A stretch of 11,901 bases of DNA from an uncultured Solobacterium sp. (GCA_937895985.1 CALBKL010000230.1:1-11901); one strand, 5' to 3'. Shown: positions 1-6,308, numbered from the stretch's first letter. Numbers and translations: made by a program. The notes: generated by a model not told the origin, from the letters alone.

Positions 1-1082
1 GCTCTGGTACAGATCCTAAAGAGGGAGAGAGTCTAGCAATTTCTATCTTGAATTATTTAAGAGATGTTAAAGCAACATGCGTCGCAACAACACACTATGG
101 CCGCTTAAAAGCATATGGCAAGCGCCACGACGATATTATGGTCGCAAGTGTTCAATTTGACCAAGAGAAGCTAGAGCCTACATATCGTTTTATCGAAGGT
201 TTAACAGGACAATCGAATGCGTTTGAAATTGCGGAACGATATGGGTTGCCTAAATCAATTATTAAGTATGCTTCTTTCTTAAAAGAACAAGCCAAATCAC
301 AAGAAGATATTTTGATTGAACGTTTAGAAACACAGTTAAATGAAACAACCTTAAAGAATGATGAACTTAGTCAAAAGATTGCGGAAGTAAAGGCATTACA
401 GGAATCTCTTATCAAAGAGCGTAATCAACTCTTAAAAGAAAAAGATGATTGGCAAAAGAATGCACAAGCTGAAGCCAACCAATACATTGAAGAAGCTCAA
501 CATAAGGCAGATGAAATTCTTGCACAAATGCGCAATGAACAAGCAAAGTATCATGAAGTGCTCAATGTACGTAATCAGTTAAAGAAGATTCAACCGCTCG
601 AAGCAGTGGATGAAACGAATTATGACAATATCATCTATCATGTTGGTGATGCGGTAGAACTACGTTCTTCTAATCAAGTATGCGAAGTAATCAAGATTGG
701 AAGAAAAGAAATTACCGTGAGTTTAAATGGAAGAACGATTCATGTGAAGAAGAATCAGATTCGACCTAGTTCACATGTGATTCCAAAAACGAAAACAAAT
801 ACATCAGTACATATTCGCTCTCATAATATCTATGCAAGCATGTCTTTGGAGTGCAATCTAATTGGTATGCGTGTCGATGAAGGTATTGAGAAGATGAAAG
901 ACTATATGGACCAAGCAAAGATTCATGGTATTAAGTCTTTCCGTATCATTCATGGTGATGGTACAGGGAAACTACGTAAAGCTGTACATGAGCGTTTGCG
1001 TAGTGATAAATCTGTTAAAGAATTTAGACTGGGAATGCCTCAAGAAGGTGGAACAGGCGCAACTGTAGTAACATTAAACTAA
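1..1082 (+). CDS. mutS2: Endonuclease MutS2, 3' part (5' end outside the window)
   Basis: The frame is open from the first base, so the gene is cut by the window edge; 359 residues are visible, against roughly 780 for the family. The visible part starts at the SGTDP stretch that directly follows the Walker B motif in MutS-family ATPases, then shows the ATTHY motif. Next comes a long charged coiled coil rich in Glu, Lys and Gln (roughly 300-600), a small beta-barrel/KOW-like segment (VGDAVELRSSNQ, about 640-770), and a C-terminal Smr domain (about 845-1080) with the HGDGTGKLRKAV motif. MutS2 proteins bind branched DNA and, in Bacillus, collided ribosomes; the Smr domain is a nuclease in several homologues. 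The usual LDLRG motif of Smr reads C-N-L-I-G here (852-866), so nuclease activity is uncertain. uvrC follows after 9 bp, so the two are probably co-transcribed. Identification is firm. Confidence 0.95.
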   Translation, partial: SGTDPKEGESLAISILNYLRDVKATCVATTHYGRLKAYGKRHDDIMVASVQFDQEKLEPTYRFIEGLTGQSNAFEIAERYGLPKSIIKYASFLKEQAKSQEDILIERLETQLNETTLKNDELSQKIAEVKALQESLIKERNQLLKEKDDWQKNAQAEANQYIEEAQHKADEILAQMRNEQAKYHEVLNVRNQLKKIQPLEAVDETNYDNIIYHVGDAVELRSSNQVCEVIKIGRKEITVSLNGRTIHVKKNQIRPSSHVIPKTKTNTSVHIRSHNIYASMSLECNLIGMRVDEGIEKMKDYMDQAKIHGIKSFRIIHGDGTGKLRKAVHERLRSDKSVKEFRLGMPQEGGTGATVVTLN

Positions 1083-1091
1083 AGGAATACA

Positions 1092-2876
1092 ATGGATAAA
1101 GAATATATCAAAGCAAAACTAAAGAACTTACCAAATGAACCAGGTAGTTATCAGATGAAGGATAAAAACGGAGAAATCATCTACGTTGGTAAGGCAAAGA
1201 ATCTTCATAATCGTGTGAACCAATACTTTGTTGGTGCGCACGATTTTAAGACGACTAAAATGGTTAGTAATATCGATGATTTTGACTTTATCGTCACACG
1301 AAGTGAAAAAGAAGCTTTGGTATTAGAAATTAACTTAATCAAGAAATATCGTCCAAAATATAATATTCAATTTATCGATGATTCATCTTATCCATATATC
1401 AAACTGACGAAAGAAAAGTATCCACGTTTATTAATAGCACGCGATGCAAAGAAAGATAAGAAGGCAAAGTACTTTGGACCATTTCCGGATGCGACAGCTG
1501 CTAGAACAACTTTGAAACTATTACAGTCACTCTATCCATTCAGAAGATGTACACACTTGGAACCTAAGGTATGCTTGTACTATCACATGCATCAATGTAT
1601 CGGACCATGTGAATTTGATATAGATCCAAAGGTCTATGATGATATGAGCGATAAAGTTGTTCGTTTCATGAATGGTGATACCAAAGATGTAGAAGCCGAG
1701 TTACAAACAAAGATGTTAGAAGCTAGCCAAGCACTTGAGTTTGAAAAAGCGCAAGAATATAAAGAGATGTTAGAGTCAATACGCCATGTAGTAAATGACA
1801 AGCAAAATATTGAAAAAGATAACCGCGGCTCACGTGATGTTTTTGCTTGGTATGCTAAAAAAGGTTATCTTGCGATTACTGGATTCTTAGTGCGTGAAGG
1901 AACAATTCTGAACAAGGAATTCCGTCTTAGACCACTTTACGGTGATGCAGAAGAAGAATTTACATCTTTCTTAGTACAGTATTACCAAGATCATCCATCC
2001 GCACGTGAACTGGTATTGCCGATGGATCTAGATATTACAGCGTTACAAGAAGTATTAGATATGCCTATCTTTCAACCGCAAAAGGGTTATAAAGTGAAAC
2101 TCTTAGATATGTGCGTTGAAAATGCTAAAAAACAATTAGACCTTAAGTTCAATGCGGCTGCAAGACAAGATACATTAACAGAACAAGCTGTATCACAGCT
2201 TTGTGAAATTGCAAAACATCCAATGAATCGTGTTGAGTTATTCGATAACTCTCATATTAGTGGTACATTTACAGTTGCCTCATGTGTGGTATATGAAGAT
2301 GGTTATCCTGATCGTAAGAGTTATCGATTATATAAACTTCATACCGGAAACTCTGATGTAGATTCAATGAAAGAAGTTATCTATCGTAGGTATTTCCGCA
2401 TGTTAAAAGAGGGGACACGTTTACCAGATGGAATTATTGTTGATGGTGGTAGAACACAGATTGACGCAGCAAAGGAAATTCTGGATTCCCTTGATTTATC
2501 AGATACAATTAAATTAATGGGTTTGGTAAAAGATGATAAGCATAGTACGAATGCATTAATGGATACAAACGGTGATACTTTTGAAATCAATAAAGATTCA
2601 GGGTTATTCTTCTTATTAACGCGTATGCAAGATGAAGTTCACCGCGTAGCGATTACTTATCATAGAAAATTACGTGCAAAGGCACAGACAAAATCTGTAT
2701 TAGATGAGATTGCTGGTGTGGGTCCAAAACGTAAGAAACTATTATTAAAAGAGTTCGGCAACTTTACAAATCTAAAAGCCGCAACAGTTGAAGACATAAC
2801 AAAGGTTGTACCTAGTGAAGTTGCGCAAGCAGTATATGATGCTTTACATCAAACATATGAAAATACCGATGCATAA
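1092..2876 (+). CDS. uvrC: UvrABC excinuclease subunit C
   Basis: The 594-residue product has the full UvrC layout and normal length. UvrC is recruited to the UvrB-DNA lesion complex in nucleotide excision repair and cuts on both sides of the damage. The N-terminal GIY-YIG nuclease (about 14-95) reads PGSY...YVGKAKNLHNR, with Arg41 and catalytic-type Glu79. A four-cysteine cluster (C153, C161, C169, C173) matches the metal or Fe-S site of the family. The UVR motif that contacts UvrB lies at about 199-234. The C-terminal RNase H-like nuclease shows FDNSHISG (D385), VDGG (D451) and the DEVH motif (H517). A helix-hairpin-helix ends the protein (about 537-590, IAGVGPKRKKLL). The ATG start has an AAAGGA ribosome site 7-8 bp upstream, inside the 9 bp gap after mutS2. 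The last codons form the left arm of the downstream terminator. Confidence 0.98.
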   Translation: MDKEYIKAKLKNLPNEPGSYQMKDKNGEIIYVGKAKNLHNRVNQYFVGAHDFKTTKMVSNIDDFDFIVTRSEKEALVLEINLIKKYRPKYNIQFIDDSSYPYIKLTKEKYPRLLIARDAKKDKKAKYFGPFPDATAARTTLKLLQSLYPFRRCTHLEPKVCLYYHMHQCIGPCEFDIDPKVYDDMSDKVVRFMNGDTKDVEAELQTKMLEASQALEFEKAQEYKEMLESIRHVVNDKQNIEKDNRGSRDVFAWYAKKGYLAITGFLVREGTILNKEFRLRPLYGDAEEEFTSFLVQYYQDHPSARELVLPMDLDITALQEVLDMPIFQPQKGYKVKLLDMCVENAKKQLDLKFNAAARQDTLTEQAVSQLCEIAKHPMNRVELFDNSHISGTFTVASCVVYEDGYPDRKSYRLYKLHTGNSDVDSMKEVIYRRYFRMLKEGTRLPDGIIVDGGRTQIDAAKEILDSLDLSDTIKLMGLVKDDKHSTNALMDTNGDTFEINKDSGLFFLLTRMQDEVHRVAITYHRKLRAKAQTKSVLDEIAGVGPKRKKLLLKEFGNFTNLKAATVEDITKVVPSEVAQAVYDALHQTYENTDA

Positions 2877-2890
2877 GCACCGGTATTTTT
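2860..2890. terminator. Hairpin terminator shared by uvrC and the convergent membrane-protein gene
   Basis: AAAATACCG (2860-2868) pairs perfectly with CGGTATTTT (2881-2889), and an inner TGC/GCA pair can extend the stem. The A-rich left side and T-run on the right make it usable in both directions. The left arm lies inside the last coding codons of uvrC, and the stop codon is in the loop. The minus-strand gene ends 2 bp away, so this hairpin probably ends both convergent transcripts. Confidence 0.8.
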
Positions 2891-2891
2891 G

Positions 2892-3266
2892 TTAATTGGT
2901 AAAGATGCGTTTAATGATTTCGCTGTTAGCACGTTTAGCAAATTCACGTTTACCAGCAGCTGCGTAGCCCTTGAATCCCTTTAGCTCATCATTTTGGCGA
3001 TAGGTGACAATGATAGAAACTGCAATTGGAAGAAGAATCTTAAATAACTTATTTTGCATTGTCTTCTTTGCTTTATTCTGTTCGTTAATTGCATTTGATA
3101 CATACTGAAGATGATCAACCTTGTCTTTGATAACTTGAATACTGACATTTGTAGTTTTCATTGTTTTTAAAAAATTCATTGTCTTTAACAAGAATATGAT
3201 CAGATAACATATGAGAAATGCGCATGCGGCATATAAGAAATACATGTTGTAGGGATAAATATTCAT
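2892..3266 (-). CDS. Small membrane protein of unknown function
   Basis: I do not recognise this 124-residue protein. It starts with an uncharged, aromatic N-terminus followed by a clear hydrophobic helix (about 8-27), then a polar, lysine-rich stretch predicted helical (about 33-72). A second, shorter hydrophobic segment follows (about 75-89, ILLPIAVSIIV), then a basic tail (KGFKGYAAAGKREFAKR). No enzymatic motif is visible. It looks real rather than a shadow: the ATG has an AGGAG site on the minus strand (3276-3280) 9 bp away, an extended -10 promoter lies just upstream, and a terminator follows the stop. The first helix is probably a membrane anchor with the polar helix in the cytoplasm; whether the second segment spans the membrane is unclear because it is short. 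It is transcribed alone, convergent with uvrC and divergent from the phosphoesterase gene. Confidence 0.75.
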   Translation of the reverse strand: MNIYPYNMYFLYAACAFLICYLIIFLLKTMNFLKTMKTTNVSIQVIKDKVDHLQYVSNAINEQNKAKKTMQNKLFKILLPIAVSIIVTYRQNDELKGFKGYAAAGKREFAKRANSEIIKRIFTN

Positions 3267-3287
3267 ATAAATACGCTCCTTAATGGT

Positions 3288-3296
3288 ATTTTAACA
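3288..3296 (-). promoter_or_regulatory. Extended -10 promoter for the minus-strand membrane-protein gene
   Basis: On the minus strand the sequence reads TG-T-TAAAAT (3296 down to 3288), an extended -10 element with five of six bases of TATAAT. No good -35 is seen at the right spacing, which fits the extended -10 class. Transcription would start near 3281, giving a leader of about 15 nt that just contains the AGGAG site. Confidence 0.45.
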
Positions 3297-3307
3297 TGTT
3301 TATCTCT

Positions 3308-3335
3308 TTTACGTATGACAAAGATTCATTATAAT
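3308..3335 (+). promoter_or_regulatory. SigA-type promoter for the phosphoesterase gene
   Basis: TTTACG (3308-3313) and a perfect TATAAT (3330-3335) are separated by 16 bp. The predicted transcription start is near 3342, only a few bases before the GTG at 3346. The leader is therefore very short, which argues for the ATG at 3355 as translation start. It lies back to back with the minus-strand promoter at 3288-3296. Confidence 0.65.
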
Positions 3336-3354
3336 AGTTACAACGGTGAACGAA

Positions 3355-3825
3355 ATGTCAAAGGATATTATATTGGTGAGTGACTCTCATAGACAAACGG
3401 AATGTTTAAAAGAGATTCGTGAGATGTATCCAAATGCGTATGCATACTTACATGCGGGTGATAGTGAGTTACCTAAGCAGTTAACAGAGGGATATGCATG
3501 TGTGCAAGGTAATTGTGATTACTATGGGGATTTTGAAGCTGAACTTGTTTGTGAAGTAGAAGATCATCGCATCTTATTAGTGCATGGTCATCATGATATT
3601 GGGTATGGTTCGTTATTTGGTCTAGTACGACATGCAAGAGAGCGCGGTTGTGATATTGTATGCTTTGGACATACGCATGTTCCATTTGATGAGCAGTTTG
3701 AAGAGGTGCATTTATTTAACCCTGGTTCACTCAGTTATAACCGAGATGGTTCTAAACCATCGTATATGATTCTACATATTGATGGACAACAAGTATCTGC
3801 AGAATTAAAACGATATAAAATGTAA
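3355..3825 (+). CDS. YfcE/MJ0936-family metallophosphoesterase
   Basis: This is a calcineurin-like phosphodiesterase of the small YfcE/MJ0936 (Bacillus YsnB-like) family, whose members hydrolyse phosphodiester model substrates with two metal ions; the true cellular substrate is not known. Nearly all metal-site motifs are present in order: SDSH, HAGD, GNCD, VHGHH, FGHTHVP and NPGS, over about 156 residues, which is the full family length. The reading frame also allows a GTG start at 3346 (three residues longer). I prefer the ATG at 3355, because GGTGA (3345-3349) can then serve as ribosome site with 5 bp spacing, whereas the promoter leaves almost no leader before 3346. It stands alone on its own promoter. 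No terminator is seen after it, and the tRNA promoter begins 9 bp past the stop. Family assignment is firm, function general only. Confidence 0.9.
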   Translation: MSKDIILVSDSHRQTECLKEIREMYPNAYAYLHAGDSELPKQLTEGYACVQGNCDYYGDFEAELVCEVEDHRILLVHGHHDIGYGSLFGLVRHARERGCDIVCFGHTHVPFDEQFEEVHLFNPGSLSYNRDGSKPSYMILHIDGQQVSAELKRYKM

Positions 3826-3833
3826 ATTTAATC

Positions 3834-3862
3834 TTGAAAACTGATAGATATTTTGATATATT
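3834..3862 (+). promoter_or_regulatory. Promoter of tRNA-Arg
   Basis: TTGAAA (3834-3839) and TATATT (3857-3862) are spaced by 17 bp, close to the SigA consensus. The expected start point is near 3868-3869, leaving only 3-4 nt before the mature tRNA 5' end at 3872. This is the only promoter I can see that could also serve the DUF3196-like gene downstream. Confidence 0.7.
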
Positions 3863-3871
3863 ATTTGTGCT

Positions 3872-3948
3872 GTCCTCGTAGCTCAGCTGGATAGAGCTCA
3901 CGCCTTCTAAGCGTGTGGTCAAGAGTTCGAATCTCTTCGAGGACGCCA
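3872..3948 (+). tRNA. tRNA-Arg (anticodon UCU)
   Basis: A complete 77-nt cloverleaf is visible. The acceptor stem GTCCTCG/CGAGGAC is at 3872-3878 and 3938-3944, and the D stem is GCTC/GAGC. The anticodon stem CACGC/GCGTG encloses the loop CTTCTAA with anticodon TCT at 3906-3908. The variable loop is TGGTC, and the T arm AAGAG-TTCGAAT-CTCTT is standard. The discriminator base is G3945 and the CCA end is encoded (3946-3948). It reads AGA and, by wobble, AGG arginine codons. All stems pair without mismatch. It has its own promoter and is followed after 7 bp by a hairpin. Confidence 0.98.
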
Positions 3949-3955
3949 TATAGAA

Positions 3956-3988
3956 AAGATACCGTCGGCAATCAGTCGGCGGTTTCTT
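3956..3988 (+). terminator. Hairpin after tRNA-Arg, probable terminator or attenuator in the DUF3196 gene leader
   Basis: The arms 3956-3969 and 3975-3988 pair over 14 positions with one T-T mismatch and two G-T wobbles around the 5-nt loop AATCA. The core is ACCGTCGGC/GTCGGCGGT. The following U-tract is interrupted (TTCTTACGTTT), so termination may be incomplete. The AGGAGG ribosome site of the next gene starts only 6 bp later, and no promoter fits in between. That makes partial readthrough (attenuation) plausible. Confidence 0.6.
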
Positions 3989-4004
3989 ACGTTTAGGAGG
4001 CTAT

Positions 4005-4703
4005 ATGATAAATTACTACGATGAAATCCTTACGGAGATTGAAAAATTAATCAAAGAGGGAAAATATGGTGATGCAAATTTCTTGGTTCAAAAAGAATTG
4101 AATATGCCATATATTCCTATTGATATCGAACAAAAATTAAAGAGTTATAAAAGAGAACTAAACTATCGCTTGAGCGATGTAAAAGAGATTAAAGAAGATA
4201 GTTTAGATTCTCTATTAAGAAAGTTAAAAGGAAAGCCAAAGTCACAACTAGCAGCTGCCAGTGTATTGGTAACACGTAACTTGCGAGATTGCCTTGTTGA
4301 GATTAAAGATTATTTATCGAAAGATCCATGTCCTGAGGCAGCTGCGTTATTGATTGAAGGTCTTGCTGAACAAGAAATTTCTGATGAATTTACATTGATT
4401 AAGAATGGCGTTGAATATACATTCTGGTCAGATGATATTGTTCCTGTACATAAGTCTGAAGGTTTCTTGAAGGCACAATCCTATCTAAAAGATTGGTTAG
4501 AAAATGATCATCCAGATTTCTATGAAATGGCTAAAACATTATTGATTCATGAGGTATATGTATTCTTGCCATTATCATATGATGAAGATGAAGCAGAAGA
4601 TTTAGCACTTGCAATGTTAAAACAAGTATCCGATATGATGGATGAAGGAGAAATCTATCAGAAAGTATCTAAACAACTTGCATATGCGAAAACATTGCAT
4701 TGA
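4005..4703 (+). CDS. DUF3196-like helical protein of unknown function
   Basis: The 232-residue product is soluble, acidic and looks all-helical, with no signal peptide or membrane segment. It begins with amphipathic helices (EILTEIEKLIKEGKYGDA), has a small central beta-like insert (about 127-142, LIKNGVEYTFWSDD) and ends in further helices including an acidic patch (YDEDEAEDLALAML). I assign it with moderate confidence to the DUF3196 group, from memory the family of Mycoplasma pneumoniae MPN330 and M. genitalium MG237. In those genomes it also sits directly before tig and lon, as here. No catalytic motif is seen, and the helical layout suggests a TPR-like scaffold or adaptor, which is inference. 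The ATG has an AGGAGG site (3995-4000) 4 bp upstream. It has no private promoter and no terminator after it, so transcripts may come from the tRNA promoter and run on into tig. Confidence 0.85.
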   Translation: MINYYDEILTEIEKLIKEGKYGDANFLVQKELNMPYIPIDIEQKLKSYKRELNYRLSDVKEIKEDSLDSLLRKLKGKPKSQLAAASVLVTRNLRDCLVEIKDYLSKDPCPEAAALLIEGLAEQEISDEFTLIKNGVEYTFWSDDIVPVHKSEGFLKAQSYLKDWLENDHPDFYEMAKTLLIHEVYVFLPLSYDEDEAEDLALAMLKQVSDMMDEGEIYQKVSKQLAYAKTLH

Positions 4704-4728
4704 CTTTCGAGCTTAAACTTTGTAGGAT
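4700..4728 (+). promoter_or_regulatory. SigA-type promoter P1 of tig-lon, adjacent to CIRCE
   Basis: TTGACT (4700-4705, five of six consensus bases) overlaps the stop codon of the preceding gene. After a 17 bp spacer comes TAGGAT (4723-4728, four of six). The predicted start point, near 4735, falls inside the CIRCE operator that begins 2 bp after the -10. This is the classical geometry for HrcA repression. Confidence 0.6.
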
Positions 4729-4729
4729 A

Positions 4730-4756
4730 TTAGCAGGCATAGTGATCGAGTGCTAA
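4730..4756 (+). promoter_or_regulatory. CIRCE operator (HrcA binding site) upstream of tig-lon
   Basis: The sequence is TTAGCAGGC, nine bases, then GAGTGCTAA. The CIRCE consensus is TTAGCACTC-N9-GAGTGCTAA, so the right half is perfect and the left half has two mismatches, with exact 9 bp spacing. The inverted repeat extends outwards with GAT/ATC on the flanks (4726-4728 and 4758-4760). HrcA binds CIRCE and represses chaperone genes until heat or unfolded protein titrates the GroE system. Here it would control trigger factor and Lon. Confidence 0.85.
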
Positions 4757-4801
4757 AATCGACCGTAATATAGTAAAAACATAGCCGAAATATTGTATCT
4801 T

Positions 4802-4810
4802 TGGTATAAT
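4802..4810 (+). promoter_or_regulatory. Extended -10 promoter P2 of tig-lon
   Basis: TGG-TATAAT (4802-4810) is an extended -10 element with a perfect hexamer and no convincing -35. Transcription would begin near 4817, 30 nt before the tig start. It lies 49 bp downstream of CIRCE, so it is probably not repressed by HrcA and could give basal expression. Confidence 0.65.
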
Positions 4811-4832
4811 ATGCAAGCAATAAAAAAGCGAA

Positions 4833-4838
4833 AAGGAG
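4833..4838 (+). promoter_or_regulatory. Ribosome binding site deciding the tig start
   Basis: AAGGAG ends 8 bp before the ATG at 4847. It rules out the longer open frame that begins at 4793, whose extra 18 codons contain the P2 -10 box and lack a ribosome site. Confidence 0.85.
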
Positions 4839-4846
4839 TTAATAAG

Positions 4847-6247
4847 ATGTCAAATTGGACACTCAAAGAAAAATCAGTTGGAGATTTAACAGTTAAAATT
4901 GAAGGTAAAGAATGGACAGATGCAGTAAAGAAGGCATTCAATAAGATTGCTAAGAATGTATCTATCAATGGTTTCCGTAAGGGACAGGCACCTAAGGCTT
5001 TAATCGAAAAGCGTGTTTCTGATAACGAAAGATTCATCACAGCTGTGGATGATAACGCAAACGAATGGATGCGTGCAGCTTTAGCAGCTGAAAACTTAAC
5101 ACCAATTAGCCAACCACAGTTGGATATCAAGTCAATCGACGCAAATGGTGTTGAATTAGTATTTACATTCGCAGTTATGCCTGAAGTTAAGTTAGGCGAT
5201 TATAAGGGATTAGAATACAATCTTGAAGAAGTTGCTGTTGGTGATGAAGAAGTTGATGCAGAATTAAACCGTATGCGCGAGCAGTATGCAGAAGTTCAGA
5301 CTAAGGATGGTGCTGCTGCTGAAGGCGATACAGTAAATATTGACTATGAAGGATTCAAGGATGGTGTTGCATTTGATGGTGGTAAGGGCACTAACTATGA
5401 CTTAGTATTAGGTTCCCATTCTTTCATCCCTGGATTTGAAGAACAGTTAGTTGGCGTTAAGGCTGGTGAAGAAAAGGAATTAAATCTTACATTCCCAGAG
5501 AATTACCATGCTGAAGATTTAAAGGGCGCAGCTGTTGTATTCAAAGTTAAGGTTAACGAAGTTAAGACTAAGGTATTACCAGAAGTTAACGATGACTTTG
5601 CAAAGGATGTTAATGCTGCAGGTGTTGAAACAGTCGCTGACTTAAAGAACATGATTCGTACACGTATCGAAGATGGTAAGAAGTCTCAGGCTGAAAACAA
5701 AGCTGATACAGCACTAATGGATAAGTTAGTTGAAAATGCAGAAATTGACTTACCAGAAGTACTTGTTGAAGAAGAAGTGAATAACCAAATTCAACAGTTA
5801 GCACAACAGATTTCTCAATATGGTATGAACTTCAACCAATACTTATCTATGATGGGCAAGAAGATTGAAGATGTTCGTGCTGAATATACTGATAATGCTA
5901 CTAAGACAGCGAAGTTAAGATTGATTCTTGAAGAGATCGCTAAGGTTGAAGGTTTAGAGCCAACTGAAGAAGATCTTGAAAATGAATATAACAACATTGC
6001 TACACAGTACAATATGCCAGTTGATCAAGTAAAGGCATATATCAGTGTTGATATGTTGAAGCGTGATGTACGTAACGAAAAGGCTTATGCATTTGTTAAG
6101 GAAAACGCTGCTGGTGGCAAAAAGCCTGCGAAGAAGGCTGCTAAGAAGACAGCAAAGAAAGCAGAGAAGACTGAAGCTACAGAAGAAAAGCCAGTAAAGA
6201 AGACAACACGTAAAAAGAAGAGCGAAGTAGAAGAAACTGCTGAGTAA
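4847..6247 (+). CDS. tig: Trigger factor (ribosome-associated chaperone and prolyl isomerase) with a Lys/Ala-rich C-terminal tail
   Basis: Trigger factor binds the ribosome next to the exit tunnel and shields nascent chains. The 466-residue product has the N-terminal ribosome-binding domain with signature GFRKGQAP (42-49), an FKBP-type prolyl isomerase domain (about 160-242, GDTVNIDYEGF and IPGFEEQLVG) and the helical chaperone domain (to about 422). A final 44 residues (423-466) form a low-complexity tail of Lys, Ala, Thr and Glu with KKAAKKTAKKAEK-type repeats. The core length equals normal trigger factors, so the tail is an addition. The start is the ATG at 4847: AAGGAG (4833-4838) lies 8 bp upstream, while upstream in-frame codons overlap the P2 -10 box. 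Two promoters and a CIRCE element precede it. Heavy use of AAG, GCT and GTT codons suggests strong expression. Confidence 0.97.
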   Translation: MSNWTLKEKSVGDLTVKIEGKEWTDAVKKAFNKIAKNVSINGFRKGQAPKALIEKRVSDNERFITAVDDNANEWMRAALAAENLTPISQPQLDIKSIDANGVELVFTFAVMPEVKLGDYKGLEYNLEEVAVGDEEVDAELNRMREQYAEVQTKDGAAAEGDTVNIDYEGFKDGVAFDGGKGTNYDLVLGSHSFIPGFEEQLVGVKAGEEKELNLTFPENYHAEDLKGAAVVFKVKVNEVKTKVLPEVNDDFAKDVNAAGVETVADLKNMIRTRIEDGKKSQAENKADTALMDKLVENAEIDLPEVLVEEEVNNQIQQLAQQISQYGMNFNQYLSMMGKKIEDVRAEYTDNATKTAKLRLILEEIAKVEGLEPTEEDLENEYNNIATQYNMPVDQVKAYISVDMLKRDVRNEKAYAFVKENAAGGKKPAKKAAKKTAKKAEKTEATEEKPVKKTTRKKKSEVEETAE

Positions 6248-6269
6248 TTCGTTTACAATATAGAATGTT

Positions 6270-6296
6270 AATAAGACGCTGCTCGCGTCTTATTTT
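6270..6296 (+). terminator. Intercistronic hairpin between tig and lon (partial terminator or attenuator)
   Basis: AATAAGACGC (6270-6279) and GCGTCTTATT (6285-6294) form a perfect 10 bp stem with a TGCTC loop. Only a short T4 run (6293-6296) follows. No good promoter for lon is visible, so lon is likely transcribed through this hairpin, which may lower lon expression relative to tig or protect the tig mRNA 3' end. Confidence 0.55.
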
Positions 6297-6308
6297 CAAA
6301 AGTGATTC

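Noticed and set aside
2892..3345. SOS (LexA) or CtsR operators near the repair and chaperone genes
   Set aside because: No CGAAC-N4-GTTCG-type or tandem GGTCAAA-type site was found in this or the other intergenic regions.
3949..4004. T-box or other riboswitch upstream of the DUF3196 gene, suggested by a tRNA and hairpin together
   Set aside because: There is no T-box consensus, specifier stem or long leader. The space is only 56 bp and holds one hairpin.
4753..5130. Minus-strand open frame of 125 codons over the tig promoter and 5' end
   Set aside because: It has no ribosome site, lies antisense to the strongly supported tig gene, and its protein shows no recognisable family pattern.
6113..6244. 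Lys/Ala-rich end of tig read as a frameshift artefact
   Set aside because: The frame stays open to a stop followed by a normal intergenic region, and the composition is a regular KKxAKK pattern, so it is real coding sequence.
6252..6280. Possible promoter for lon (TTTACA or TACAAT near 6252-6259)
   Set aside because: No partner hexamer lies at 16-18 bp; the match is expected by chance in AT-rich DNA.
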